DNA of 64,000 nucleotides from Paracerasibacillus soli (GCF_034006335.1 NZ_JAWDIQ010000002.1), one strand, 5' to 3'. Counted from the stretch's first letter, positions 21,965 through 32,578 are shown. The notes: generated from the sequence alone by a model not told the origin. Numbers and translations: made by a program.

Positions 21965-22317
21965 TGTTTGATCAGACCTCCATATTTTTTGGGTTATGTT
22001 ATTATACTTTACTGGTTATGTTGTCATAACCAGTTTTCTATTATAAAAACTCTATTAGTAGATGAGAGATTTTTATGAAAATTTCGTGTTCAAAAGGGAA
22101 ATCAAAATGACGAAGTTTGGTCAAATTCGCAACCCGCTACAACGCCGACATAAATCCTCTACATCGACGTGCTGCTAGGTAACATAATTTGTGGAGAAGC
22201 ATGTATTTCACTAGATATACACGAACATCATCCACTGAATGAAGGGCGACTTTAGTAGAAGGCCTCCCCACCGGCATCATTTTATTGAACCTATTTGAAC
22301 ATCCGCTAATAGAGTAA
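21965..22317. other. agaS promoter region and gene-free spacer
   Basis: Contains the 22011-22034 palindrome near agaS. The remaining 280 bp to the GntR stop shows no ORF above about 50 codons, no terminator and no repeat that I can recognise. Confidence 0.5.
22011..22034. promoter_or_regulatory. perfect palindromic operator, likely for the adjacent GntR regulator
   Basis: Arms ACTGGTTATG and CATAACCAGT are perfectly complementary around a TTGT centre, about 47-70 bp upstream of the agaS start. GntR/HutC-type repressors bind such TGGT...ACCA palindromes. A shorter relative, ACTGGTAATAACCACT, lies at about 23133-23148 upstream of the GntR gene itself, consistent with autoregulation. Confidence 0.7.
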
Positions 22318-23034
22318 TTACGTTAATTCAACAGAATAACTAAACTTGTCACCACGTGCCACACTTATTGTATATTCAATCAATTGGTCCATGTAATAGG
22401 CATAACGTCTAATCAACATCGCTGGTTGATTGACGACCATTTGCAAATGTGCAGCTTGCTCTCTTCTAATTAATGTCGCTGAAAATCGCTCCACAGCTTT
22501 TGTTACGCCAATCTGATACTCATCGCGAAATAGGTCGTACATTGGCTTTTTCTCCAAGGCGACCATCGATAAACCTGGAAACATCCGTTTTGGTAGATAA
22601 GAAGTTTCGTACATGAGTGGCTCGCCATCGGCAAGTCGTAATCGTGTAACGACATAGACTTCATCTAATGGCTCCATATTCATCTTATGTGCCAATCGTT
22701 CATCGATCGCCATCTCTTCGAATGAAATGACTTTGGTTGTTGGTGTTTTTCCTATTTTTTTCATCTCTTCTGTAAAACTGTACAGCTTCACCAATTTCTG
22801 ATTAAAGGACTTCGGTGCAACAAATGTCCCCTTACCATGTAGCTTATAAATATAACCTTCTTTTTCAAGCTCTTGTAACGCTTGTCGAACAGTAATTCGA
22901 CTTAAATTATAAATATCACATAACTCTCTTTCGGAAGGCAGCTTGTCATGCTCAACATAATCATTACCATTTATTTTTTCGATGAGCACTTCCATCAATT
23001 GTAAATACAATGGCACCTTACTTTGCTTATCCAA
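22318..23034 (-). CDS. GntR-family (HutC/UTRA) regulator, AgaR/NagR-like
   Basis: Intact, 238 residues. The N-terminal winged helix reads VPLYLQLMEVLIEKI, KLPSERELCDIYNLSRITVRQALQEL and YIYKLHGKGTFV. The C-terminal UTRA effector domain runs from about residue 95 (FTEEMKKIGKTPTTKVISFEE, VTRLRLADGEPLMYETSYLP). It begins at a TTG about ten bases after GGAGGTGG. UTRA regulators of this type sense phosphorylated amino sugars. With agaS, the kinase and the aldolase downstream, GalNAc-6-P or GalN-6-P is a sensible effector (inference). Confidence 0.87.
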   Translation of the reverse strand: MDKQSKVPLYLQLMEVLIEKINGNDYVEHDKLPSERELCDIYNLSRITVRQALQELEKEGYIYKLHGKGTFVAPKSFNQKLVKLYSFTEEMKKIGKTPTTKVISFEEMAIDERLAHKMNMEPLDEVYVVTRLRLADGEPLMYETSYLPKRMFPGLSMVALEKKPMYDLFRDEYQIGVTKAVERFSATLIRREQAAHLQMVVNQPAMLIRRYAYYMDQLIEYTISVARGDKFSYSVELT

Positions 23035-23195
23035 AATGCCGTAGCCACCTCCTCGTTTTCATTTATAAGTGTGATACCAATTCCTGCGTACGTCATGCAC
23101 CGCATATACGGGAAAACTTCCACGTAGAAACAACTGGTAATAACCACTTATCTCGATTATATTACACATCCCCGTAAAAGTAAAACCAAAGATTG

Positions 23196-23241
23196 GGGGT
23201 CAGACCCCAAATGAAACACAAGAACCGTCCCCATGTTTCAC
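23196..23241 (-). repeat. GGGGTCAGACCCC element joined to palindromic repeat
   Basis: GGGGTCAGACCCC at 23196-23208 is followed after three bases by a palindromic copy (23212-23240) that reads GTGAAACATGGGGACGG on the minus strand. No gene ends here. The rest of 23035-23366 is gene-free. Confidence 0.75.
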
Positions 23242-23366
23242 TTCTTGACCGCGTTTGGTTTTCTTGCTATTCTAGGTCCAGTGTTTATGCGGGGTATTGG
23301 GGTAATTTGTCTATATTATTTTTGTTAGTTCGTATTGCTTGTTTCAACTGTAATTGGAGGGGTTTT

Positions 23367-24506
23367 GTGGAAACAATCCTTAAATTGGCTAAAGATATGA
23401 CATATAAAAGGGCAATTTTTTACTTGATTATTTTTCTTTTGTTTATTTCTTCTCTCATTTTTGTTCATCATAATTATACATTTTATAATCAGACTATCGC
23501 CAAAGTTGTTGAGACCAAGATTGAAGAAACAACTGAAGTAACCGATCAATATGAAAATAAGGATACGTTGTATACACAACATATTGTCGCCGAAATTAAA
23601 AATGGTGAACATAAAGGGAAGCAAATGATTCTTACGAATGAGTACTCCAATTCCGGTGCGTATGACTATCACTTCGCAATTGGCAATGAATTATTTGTAA
23701 AAATAGATAAAAACGCAATGCAGGATTCCGCTACAATCACTGGGGACATAATAGATGTAAAACGGGATAAATATCTTGTCATCATAGCATGGATATTTTT
23801 CTTCACATTACTCATTGTCGGGAAAAAACAAGGTCTATTCGCAAGCGTTAGTTTGGTCGTAAACATCATGCTACTTTCCTATGCACTTGATTTTTATATC
23901 AAAACAAATACAAATTTATTATGGATATGTGGTATGACCGTCATCATTTTTACCGTCATTTCTTTATTGCTTGTAAATGGAAGAAATGAAAAAACGTATG
24001 CTGCCATTATCGCCACATTGTTAGGGACCTTCTTTGCTGTCTTTGTAACATATCTTGCCATGTGGGTGACCAATGAAAATGGACTTCGTTATGAAGAAAT
24101 GCAATTTTTAACACGACCATACCACCTTATTTTCCTTGCAGGATTATTTATCGGTTCGTTAGGAGCTGTCATGGATGTAGCGATTTCTATTTCTTCCGCT
24201 ATTTTTGAACTCTATGAAAAAAATCACGACATACCCATACAGCAATTAAAAAAATCCGGATTTGATATTGGAAAAGATATTATGGGCACGATGACGAACA
24301 TATTGTTTTTTGCCTATGTAAGTGGCTCCATCCCGATGCTTATTTTATATATTTCAAACTACTCACCGCTTGGCTTTACGTTAACAATGAATCTATCCTT
24401 GGAATTAGCGCGGGCACTTGCCGGTGGGATTGGTATCGTCATTACCATTCCAATTGGGTTATATACGACAATATTTTTCGTTAATCGAAAGAGGGCGAAA
24501 CAATGA
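23367..24506 (+). CDS. YibE/F-like multipass membrane protein (first of pair)
   Basis: About 379 residues from a GTG at 23367, which has GGAGGGG just upstream; the longer reading from 23193 runs through a repeat element and is unlikely. One N-terminal membrane helix (FYLIIFLLFISSLIFV) precedes an extracytoplasmic domain (GEHKGKQMILTNEYSNSGAYDY, VGNELFVKID-like), then about seven helices with MDVAISISSAIFELYEKN and FDIGKDIMGTMTNILFFAYVSGSIPMLILY. These are hallmarks of the YibE/F family, whose function is not established; a transport role is often supposed. It overlaps its partner by the ATGA at 24503-24506. Confidence 0.85.
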   Translation: METILKLAKDMTYKRAIFYLIIFLLFISSLIFVHHNYTFYNQTIAKVVETKIEETTEVTDQYENKDTLYTQHIVAEIKNGEHKGKQMILTNEYSNSGAYDYHFAIGNELFVKIDKNAMQDSATITGDIIDVKRDKYLVIIAWIFFFTLLIVGKKQGLFASVSLVVNIMLLSYALDFYIKTNTNLLWICGMTVIIFTVISLLLVNGRNEKTYAAIIATLLGTFFAVFVTYLAMWVTNENGLRYEEMQFLTRPYHLIFLAGLFIGSLGAVMDVAISISSAIFELYEKNHDIPIQQLKKSGFDIGKDIMGTMTNILFFAYVSGSIPMLILYISNYSPLGFTLTMNLSLELARALAGGIGIVITIPIGLYTTIFFVNRKRAKQ

Positions 24507-25261
24507 ACGTATTAGTGTTACTTGCAGCAATTTTATTTATTTTAATGGTCGTAATTGGTGGAAAAAAAGGTGTAAGATCCTTCTTTTCGTTGTTTTTAAA
24601 CTTTATCGTCATTTTGATAACGGTTATCTTGATGACAAGTCAGAATGCAAATCCAATTATCCTTACAATTATTGCTTGCGCTGCCATTAGCTGTATTAAT
24701 CTCTTTTACATTAATAAAGTAAACAGCAAAACAATAACAGCCTTTATTTCGACCGTAGTGACGATTTCCATTTTGATTTTCGTCATTTATATCATTACAA
24801 AAAAGGCCATGATTCAAGGGTTTGGTGAAGAGGAAGTCGAAGAGCTAAGTATCTTTTCTCTCTATCTAGGAGTTGACTTTATTAAAATTAGCGCCGCCGT
24901 CATTATCATGAGTACAATTGGCGCTATTACAGATGTGGCAATTTCCATCACATCCCCCATGCGAGAAATTTATGAGTACCACCCGACCATTACGAGAAAG
25001 GAATTATTTACTTCGGGAATGAATATCGGTAAAGATATTTTAGGTTCCAATACAAACACATTATTTTTTGCATTCATCGGTGGTTATCTCGGACTGCTCA
25101 TTTGGTTCAAAGACCTTTCCTATTCGTTTGGAGATATCGTAAATTCCAAAGTTTTTGGCGCAGAAATGATTACTATTTTTTGTGCAGGAATCGGTATCGC
25201 CTTTATTATTCCAATTGCCGCATGGGTTAATGCCTATTATTTAGTGCGAAAGAAAAAGTGA
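24503..25261 (+). CDS. YibE/F-like membrane protein (second of pair)
   Basis: Intact, 252 residues, translationally coupled to the preceding gene through an ATGA overlap. It lacks the N-terminal extracytoplasmic domain of its partner but shares the membrane core: AITDVAISITSPMREIYEYHP and GMNIGKDILGSNTNTLFFAFIGGYLGLLIWF. The pair probably forms one heteromeric membrane complex. A terminator follows directly. Confidence 0.85.
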   Translation: MNVLVLLAAILFILMVVIGGKKGVRSFFSLFLNFIVILITVILMTSQNANPIILTIIACAAISCINLFYINKVNSKTITAFISTVVTISILIFVIYIITKKAMIQGFGEEEVEELSIFSLYLGVDFIKISAAVIIMSTIGAITDVAISITSPMREIYEYHPTITRKELFTSGMNIGKDILGSNTNTLFFAFIGGYLGLLIWFKDLSYSFGDIVNSKVFGAEMITIFCAGIGIAFIIPIAAWVNAYYLVRKKK

Positions 25262-25292
25262 GCCAGGATGTAAATTTCCATGCTCACTTTTC
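25255..25292 (+). terminator. terminator of the YibE/F operon
   Basis: The stem AAAAGTGAGC/GCTCACTTTT overlaps the stop codon of the second gene and is followed by TCTT. Confidence 0.75.
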
Positions 25293-25293
25293 T

Positions 25294-25371
25294 TGGGTCA
25301 GACCCCAAATTTATGATTCGCCATACTTCACTCACCATCAAATGAAACACGAGAACCGTCCCCATGTTTCA
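25294..25371 (-). repeat. composite 78-bp repeat block ending at permease stop codon (copy 1)
   Basis: It holds TTGGGTCAGACCCCAA, a 35-bp spacer and the palindromic repeat (25343-25371). On the minus strand the palindrome's first TGA is the stop codon of the ABC permease. The block is almost identical to 35455-35532, with two substitutions in the spacer. Confidence 0.85.
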
Positions 25372-26528
25372 TTTCTTGTTTTTATTCAGTATATCAAATG
25401 CTACGGCGCTTAATAGTACAAGTCCTTTGATTGCTTGTTGCCAGTCTATACCGATTCCCATTAGAGACATACCATTATTTAGTACACCCATAACTAGTGC
25501 CCCAATAACAGCGCCGACAACGGTTCCAACTCCACCAGTTAAAGATGCTCCACCTATAACTGCTGCTGCAATTGCATCAAGTTCAAATAAATTACCAGCT
25601 TGTGGTGTTGCTGCATTCAAACGTCCGGCAAAAATCAAACCAGATAATGCCGCTAATACACCCATGTTCACGAAAACCCAAAACTTCATTTTCTTCGTCT
25701 TAACTCCTGACAATTGTGCAGCGTTTATGTTACCACCTAGTGCATAAATATGTCTTCCGAATACTGTCTTATTCATCACAAATGAATATCCCATGATTAA
25801 TACTCCCAATATAATTAATACGTAAGGAATACCCTCATATAACGCAAGAACATACGTAAACACATTTATAATTGCGACCATGATAACTAATTTTATTGTA
25901 AATAAAGGGAAGCTAATTGTTTTAAAGTCATATTTTAAGTCGGTTCTTCGCAACTTGATTTCATTTAAAATAAACAATACCGAAAGTACAATACCGATAA
26001 CGATTGTAAGTAATTTAATTTCTCCTCCACCAAAGATATCTGGAATGAAAGAGAACTGATACTTCTAAATCCATCCGGAAAAGGTGCGAGCGTTTTACCT
26101 TGTAGTACAACCAAAGTTAATCCCCTAAATATTAACATCCCTGCTAACGTTACAATAAACGCTGGTATGCGAACATAGGCTACCCAAAATCCTTGCCATG
26201 CACCAATAGCTGCACCAAGTATTAAACATAAACTAACAGCAAGCGGAACTGACAAGTCATACGTTACTAATAACACCCCAGCAACAGCACCTACAAAAGC
26301 TGCTACTGATCCTACAGATAAGTCAATTTCTCCTGTGATAATGACTAACATCATACCGATTGCTAATACAATAATATAACTATTTTGCATAATGATATTT
26401 GTTATATTTAGTGGTGTAAGTAATATACCTTCAGTTAAAATTTGAAAGAGTATTGCTATACCTACTAGTGCAATAACCATTCCAAAACGTCTTACATTAT
26501 TTGAAACTAAACTTTTAAGTTCTCCCAC
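25369..26528 (-). pseudogene. monosaccharide ABC transporter permease (MmsB/XylH/GguB type), frame-disrupted
   Basis: About 385 residues in two frames with the break near 26,055; the alternate frame there supplies FIPDIFGGGEIKLLTIVIG, leading into VLFILNEIKLRRTDLKYDF. Landmarks are TGEIDLSVGSVAAFVGAVAGV, VRIPAFIVTLAGMLIFRGL and, near the end, GGASLTGGVGTVVGAVIGALVMGVLNNGMSL. This family imports pentoses and galactose with a ChvE-type binding protein. It is the last gene of the transporter operon, and its stop codon is supplied by the composite repeat. Confidence 0.87.
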
Positions 26529-26533
26529 AGTAT

Positions 26534-28066
26534 TTACCCCCTACTTTGCGTCATGTACTTCATAAGTATTTCTTGATTTACATCACACTTTTCAATATCC
26601 CCTGTGATTTTTCCTTCGCTAAGGGTATAAATCCGATCACACATGCCGATTAATTCCGGTAATTCAGATGAAATCATCATAATACTTTTTCCTTGTTCAG
26701 CAAGTTCGTTTATTATTTTATATATTTCGAATTTTGCACCCACATCAATTCCACGTGTCGGCTCATCCAATATCAAAATATCTGGATTAGTAAAAATCCA
26801 TTTTCCCAATACTACTTTTTGCTGGTTACCACCACTAAGATTAATAGTCTTTTGTTGGATATGAGGAGCCTTTATGTTTATCTTTGATTTTAATTGTTCA
26901 GCTTCTACAACTTCTTTACTTGTATTTAATATATTTTTATTGGATACTTCCTTTAAGTTTGCTAAGGAAAGGTTATTTTTAATACTATCAATCAATACTA
27001 AACCATATTCCTTTCTGTTTTCAGAAACATAGGCAACACCATGTTTAATTGCTTGATTAACATTTTTAAAAGTTACTTCTTTCCCATCTTTATAGAGCTG
27101 ACCGGTTATCTTTTTCCCATATGACTTACCAAAGACACTCATCGCAAGTTCAGTTCTACCTGCTCCCATCAATCCAGCTATACCAATGATTTCCCCACGC
27201 TTTACTTTTATATTGACGTCATGCAATATTTGGCGCTCTTGATCAAGCGGATGATAGACATTCCAGTTTTTTATTTCAAAAACAACTTCATTTACAATAT
27301 TAGGAGTTCGTTCTGGAAATAAATTTTTCAAATCTCGACCAACCATATCTTTAATAATTTGGTTTTCGGTTACTTGATCTGCTTTTATAGCATATGAATG
27401 TATGGTTTGACCATCGCGCAAAACAGTTATGCTATCAGAGACTTTAAATAGCTCCTTTAATTTATGAGAGATAAGGATTTAGGTAATTCCTTGTTTCTTA
27501 AACTCTAATAACAAGTTTAATAGATTCTCACTATCTTCTTCATTCAAGGCTGCCGTCGGTTCGTCCAAAATTAATAGTTTAACCCTTTTTGAAAGTGCCT
27601 TTGCAATTTCTACTAATTGCTGCTGACCTACCCCTATATTTTTAACCTTTTCTTGGGGATCTATGTTTAATCCTACCTTTTTCAGTAATTCCCTCGTTTG
27701 TACGATAGTTTCATTCCAATTTATAACTCCATTTTTCGCTTGCTCATTCCCTAAGAAAATATTTTCTGCAATTGATAATTCTGGTATGAGTGCAAGTTCT
27801 TGATGGACAATAACGATTCCTTGACTCTCACTATCATTGATATCTTTAAATTTACATGGGTTATTTTGAAAAACGATATCCCCTTCATATGTACCATGTG
27901 GATGAACACCGCTAAGCACTTTCATTAATGTCGATTTTCCAGCTCCGTTTTCTCCTATAAGTGCATGAATTTCCCCTTCTTGAACTTTTAGATTAACGTT
28001 TTCTAAAGCTTTCACACCCGGGAATGTCTTTGTGATTTGTTTCATCTCCAATATTGTTCGAACCAT
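26534..28066 (-). pseudogene. monosaccharide ABC transporter ATPase (MmsA/XylG/GguA type) with internal in-frame stop
   Basis: Double ATPase of about 510 residues from ATG 28066 (site AAGGGTGTG). The first domain has Walker A LIGENGAGKSTLMK, signature NIGVGQQQLVEIAKAL and Walker B LLILDEPTAAL. The second has GLMGAGRTELA, LSGGNQQKVVLGKW and ILILDEPTRGID. A TAA at 27479-27481 interrupts KKQGIT/ILISHKLKELFKVSD in the same frame, so here a substitution rather than an indel breaks the gene; relatives usually have a small residue at that place. It lies between the binding protein and the permease. Confidence 0.87.
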
Positions 28067-28150
28067 GATTATCACACCCTTAAAGTTAAAATAAGGAGGA
28101 TGACTTAACAAGTTAACATGCTAAATCATCCTAAATTCCAACCTCTTTTC

Positions 28151-29240
28151 TTACTGTAATTCCTCTTCTGTAAAGTATCCCGTATCAAGAAGTTTTTCTT
28201 TGTAGTCGTCAATATCAACAGATACTGGTTCAATCAAATATGATGGAACAACTCTTTCTCCATTATCATAGGTTTCAGTATCATTCACATCAGGCTCCTC
28301 ACCTTTAAGTACAGAGTCTGCCATATTAACTGCCTTCTTCGCTAAATCTCTAGTATCTTTAAATATTGTCTGCGTTTGTTCTCCAGCAATAATAGATTTA
28401 ATGGAAGATAATTCAGCATCTTGTCCCGTTACAATAGGCATTGGATTGTTTCCTGTTCCATATCCTACAGCTTTCAATGATGAAATTACACCACGACTAA
28501 TCCCATCAAACGGTGAATATACAACATCAATTTTTTCATCTGAATAATGCGCACTTAATAAGTTATCCATCCGTTCTTGCGCTTTTGCCCCATCCCAACG
28601 AAGTGTTGCTCCTTGTTCGAAACTCATTTGGCCACTTTTCACTACTAATTTTCCTTCATCAATATATGGCTGTAGGATTGACATCGCGCCATCCAGAAAA
28701 AGTAAGCATTATTATCATCCGGTGAACCTGCAAATAATTCAATATGAAATGGCCCATCCTCATCTTCTAAACCTAACTTTTCCTCAATATACTTACCTTG
28801 TAATACACCTACTTGGAAATTATCGAAAGTTGCATAATAACTTACATGATCACTGTTCATAATGAGGCGATCATATGCAATTACTGGTATATCCTGGTTT
28901 TTTGCTTTTTCCAATACGTCTGTAAGTGCTTCTCCATCAATTGAAGCAATTACAAGAATGTCTACACCTTTCGTTATCATATTTTCTATTTGTGAAACTT
29001 GGTTTTCTACTACATCTTCCGCATATTGTAAATCTACTTTATACCCGAGTGCTTCAAATTCTTTCTTCATATTGTCGCCATCTTTTACCCATCTTTCAGA
29101 GGATTTAGTTGGCATAGCTAATCCAACAGTTTGCGACTTGCCCCCGTCTTTTCCATCCCCACTTGTGTTGCCACTACAGCCTACCAGCGCAATACAAGAA
29201 ATACAACAGATAAAAGCCAACCTACTTTCTTCATCATCAT
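28151..29240 (-). pseudogene. monosaccharide-binding lipoprotein (ChvE type), frame-disrupted
   Basis: Periplasmic-binding-protein fold (sugar-binding type 1) of about 360 residues. The start is one of the ATG triplets at 29234-29240 after GGGGGAAAG. The signal MKKVGWLLSVVFLV leads to lipobox ALVGC after a frame break near 29,180. A second break near 28,690 is repaired by one extra G (NNAYFFWDGAMSILQPYIDEG). Sugar-site regions include SSERWVKDGDNMKKEFEALG, IASIDGEALTDVLEKAK, VYSPFDGISRGV and VTGQDAELSSIKSI. AraR-type boxes and a cre box upstream indicate control by arabinose and catabolite repression. Confidence 0.87.
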
Positions 29241-29299
29241 CTTTCCCCCTATTAATTAATTATTTTTTTGTATACAGGATTATTTCCGCTATAATTTAG

Positions 29300-29313
29300 A
29301 TAGCGCTTTCATA
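29300..29313. promoter_or_regulatory. cre-like box upstream of ChvE-type gene
   Basis: AGATAGCGCTTTCA (minus strand TGAAAGCGCTATCT) lies about 60 bp upstream of the binding-protein start. Confidence 0.6.
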
Positions 29314-29356
29314 TAATTTCAAAAAAATATGTACCCTGTATCAACGTCCACATAAA

Positions 29357-29404
29357 TGGTTCGTACATCATTCCATGTTTACTCGATAATCTTGTACGTA
29401 CAAT
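29357..29404. promoter_or_regulatory. pair of AraR-type operator boxes
   Basis: TTGTACGTACAA at 29392-29403 is a perfect palindrome matching the Bacillus AraR box core (TGTACGTACA). A weaker box, GGTTCGTACAT, is centred 35 bp away near 29,362. They precede the ChvE-type transporter operon. Confidence 0.75.
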
Positions 29405-29457
29405 TATTATAAATCAGTTCAGAATATAATGCAATAAGGATTTTAAAATATTTAAAC

Positions 29458-29493
29458 AAAAAAAATCCACCTTTAAACTAGATGGATTTTTTA
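29458..29493 (-). terminator. terminator after araR
   Basis: AAAAAATCCATC/GGTGGATTTTTT stem-loop directly after the araR stop (29491), with a T-run on the minus strand. Confidence 0.75.
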
Positions 29494-30614
29494 TGTCAAT
29501 GCCTCTGTCTCATTCAGCTTTTTTGTAGAAGATCTAATTTGAAGTTTAGGTTCAAATACAATGGAGCTCATACTATTCGCCTCTGCACTTTTATTATCAT
29601 TCTTCAAATTGATTAGTTCAATTATTTTATTGGCTGCTGCCTCACCTAATTTACTTTTAGGATGGACTATAGAAGTGAGCTTCACCTCTGATATCTCAGC
29701 TAAAAACGAATCATCGTAGCCCACTATTGATAAATCATCGGGTATACGTATATCTTTTTTTCTTAATATATCAAGTATTTTTAAGGCTAATTCATCATTA
29801 TAACAAATTAATCCAGTTGGGATCTTGGCTGTATTAGACAACAACCTATCAAGTTTTTAAGAAAGATTTCGTCTTTTTCTTCTGTTGTGTAGGTAATAAT
29901 ATTCCCAGGATTAATTGGAATTCTATTTTGCCTATGTGCTTTTAAAAATCCCCTCATCCTCTTAGTTCCTTGTGCGTCATCGGTTTTAAAACATCCTATA
30001 ATATCTCGATGGCCTAATTTTATCAGATGCTCCGCCTGTAAAAATCCTCCCTTTTCATCATCCATCACAACGTTTATCGGCTCTAGTTCATCATAATAAG
30101 CATTAATCATAATATAAGGAATCGATAGATGTTCCAAGTTCAAATAATAACTTATATTTGGATTTGCGTATGCACTTTTCGTTGGCTCCACAATGACCCC
30201 ATCAAAAAATTGTGTTAATATTTTTTCCAAAATACGCTTTTCATTTTCATGCTGATTATTTGTGCTAAAAATGCTTACCTGGTATCCTTCTTCACTTAAA
30301 CGGGCTTCTGCTCCCCGAATAATGGAAGGGAATATATAATCTGAAATATAAGTTGTTATAATGGCGATGCTCTTTTGATTCCCTTGATTCATATTTTGAC
30401 TTGATCTATCAGCACAAAATGTACCTGACCCCTGTTCTCGATATAGCAACCCTTTCGTTACTAAATCACCAATTGCAAGTCGCACTGTATGTCGACTCAC
30501 ACCAAATTCACTCATTAATTCACTTTCTGAACTAATCTTTTGATGTGGTACGTATGTCCCATCAATTATCCTAGATTTAATTGCATTTTTTACCATGCTA
30601 TACTTTGTTGTCAC
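29491..30614 (-). pseudogene. araR: AraR-type arabinose repressor (GntR HTH + LacI-type effector domain), one frameshift
   Basis: About 375 residues, starting at GTG 30614 seven bases after GAGGAAGG. The N-terminal GntR winged helix is KYSMVKNAIKSRIIDGTY, SSESELMSEFGVSRHTVRLAIGDL and LLYREQGSGTF. A LacI/PBP1-type effector domain follows (KSIAIITTYISDYIFPSIIRG, IVGYDDSFLAEISEVKLTSI). This chimera is typical of AraR. The frame breaks near 29,855; one extra A in an A-run restores KKLDRLLSNTAKIPTGLICYND. It lies between the ChvE-type transporter and araB and would repress both operons through the TGTACGTACA boxes. Confidence 0.85.
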
Positions 30615-30728
30615 TTCGGCACCTTCCTCGCAAACACGCACATTTACATATTCTTTTATACAAAAGGTTTAATGATAATTTTTACACCTTATATCAATTG
30701 TTAGAACTAAACCAAAAACATATTAGTA

Positions 30729-30746
30729 TATGTTAAGTTTAACATA
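30729..30746. promoter_or_regulatory. palindrome upstream of araR
   Basis: TATGTTAA and TTAACATA arms around GT, about 115 bp upstream of the araR start. It could be an operator but does not resemble the AraR box. No other feature is seen in the 375-bp gap to araB. Confidence 0.35.
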
Positions 30747-30988
30747 CATTACATCCATTAGACCGTAAATATTCACTTGATTCATTAAGGAATTTTACTG
30801 TTATTACCAAACATCTATAAACAGCTTCACAATTTCCCCTAATTTCCTCCAACTAACTAGTAGAATAGAGTAAACATGCTTGATGCCAAGACAAATTATT
30901 ACACATCGTCATTTTCTACTATGTATAACAGCTGTCTCCACCACTTTGAATAGTTATGAATGATTTAGCTCTAACAAACGGGGAAAAA

Positions 30989-32578
30989 TCATTGCAGGGC
31001 ATCAATAGCAGTACGTTCGACTTTGAGAATCGATTGGTAACGATCCATATAAGTTGAAAAACTACGTTTACCTTCCCTTGTTGGTTTTAGCATCTTCATT
31101 TTTCCCTTTGCAAATACTTCATTTGCAAGATATTCTTCCAATGTTTGATTGAATTTTTTATTTACCGCGTATGCTGCAAGGATTGCCATACCCCACGGGC
31201 CGCCTTCTCCAGCTGTATTCATTACAGCAATAGGAATCCCGACCGCATCCGCCATGAATTGTTGCCCAACTTTTTCAGTTTTAAAAAAGCCACCATGACC
31301 TAGCATGTAATCCACGTGTACCTTTTCTTCTTCAGTAAGTAAATCCATCCCAATTTTTAATGTTGCCAAAGCGGCATAAATTTGAGATCGCATGAAGTTC
31401 GGCAAAGTCAATTTACTATCTGGCATTCTTACTAGTAATGGACGTCCCTCTTCAAATCTTGTAATAGGCTCTCCAGCATAGTAATTACAACTAACTAAAC
31501 CGCCTACATCCTCTTCTGCTTCTAAAGCTTTCTTAAACAGAATAGCGTATAACTCACCCATATCCACATCTGTTCCGTGTGCCTGCAAAACTTCTGCAAA
31601 TAAACTAGTCCAAGCATTGATATCAGATGTAAAATTGTTGCAATGAACCATCGCTACTGGTTTCCCTGTTGGCGTCGTCACCATATCTATTTCCGTATAA
31701 TAATTGGAAAGAGCTTTTTCCAAAACAATCATGGAAAAAATAGAAGTTCCAGCCGAAACATTACCTGTACGCTCCACCACGCTGTTAGTCGCCACCATAC
31801 CGGTTCCAGCATCTCCCTCAGGTGGACAAATTGGAATCCCTGCTTGCAATATGCCTGTTGGGTCCAACAATTTTGCTCCCACTTCCGTTAACATACCGGC
31901 ATGGTCTCCTGCAGTTAGGACTTTGGGTAAAATGTTTTCCAACTTCCATTGGTATCCATCATGCTTCGTTAAATCATTGAATTTTTCCATCATGTGACGG
32001 TTATAATCACCAGTATCACTATCAATAGGAAACATCCCAGATGCTTCTCCTACACCGAGAACTTTTTCTCCAGTCAATTTCCAATGTATATAACCAGCTA
32101 AAGTTGTTAAAAAATCAATATCATTTACATGCTCTTCCTTATCTATCATTGCTTGATAAAGATGGGCTATACTCCAGCGTTGCGGTATATTAAACTGGAA
32201 TAATGATGTTAACGATTCTGCTGCCTTTTCAGTCGTAGTATTTCTCCATGTTCGAAAAGCGGTCAGTTGTTTACCTGTTGCATCAAATGGTAGATAACCA
32301 TGCATCATTGCGGAAAATCCCATTGCCCCTACTTTAGATAAGGCTATACCATAATTCCTTTTCACATTATGGGACAATTGACGATACGCCGCTTGCACAC
32401 CTGTCCAAACATCATCTAAATGGTACGTCCACACCCCATCCTCAAGCGATTTTCCCAATTGGATTCACCACTTGCTATCGTTACATGGTCTTGGCCCAAT
32501 TAATACTGCCTTAATCCGTGTCGAACCAAGCTCAATCCCTAGGGTAGTTTTCTCCAAGTCTAACAATCTCTGGTCCAT
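30989..32578 (-). pseudogene. araB: FGGY-family carbohydrate kinase, ribulokinase-like, N-terminal frameshifts
   Basis: About 530 residues; the 489-residue frame 30989-32458 is open. The N-terminus from ATG 32578 reads MDQRLLDLEKTTLGIELGS with the kinase phosphate loop LGIELGSTRIKAVLIG. Two breaks, near 32,530 and 32,440, separate it from the rest; the intervening frame supplies DHVTIASGESNWENRL, a normal FGGY sequence. FGGY features follow: GFSAMMHGYLPFD, TFRTWRN-like AFRTWRNTTTEKAAESL, GNVSAGTSIFSMIVLEK and AVMNTAGEGGPWGMAILAAY. It lies after araA and araD in one operon, hence L-ribulokinase. It resembles the AraB variant of Gram-positives more than the enterobacterial enzyme. Confidence 0.8.

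Noticed and set aside
23193..23366. N-terminal extension of the first YibE/F protein
   Set aside because: The extension reads through the repeat elements; GTG 23367 with GGAGGGG is the better start.
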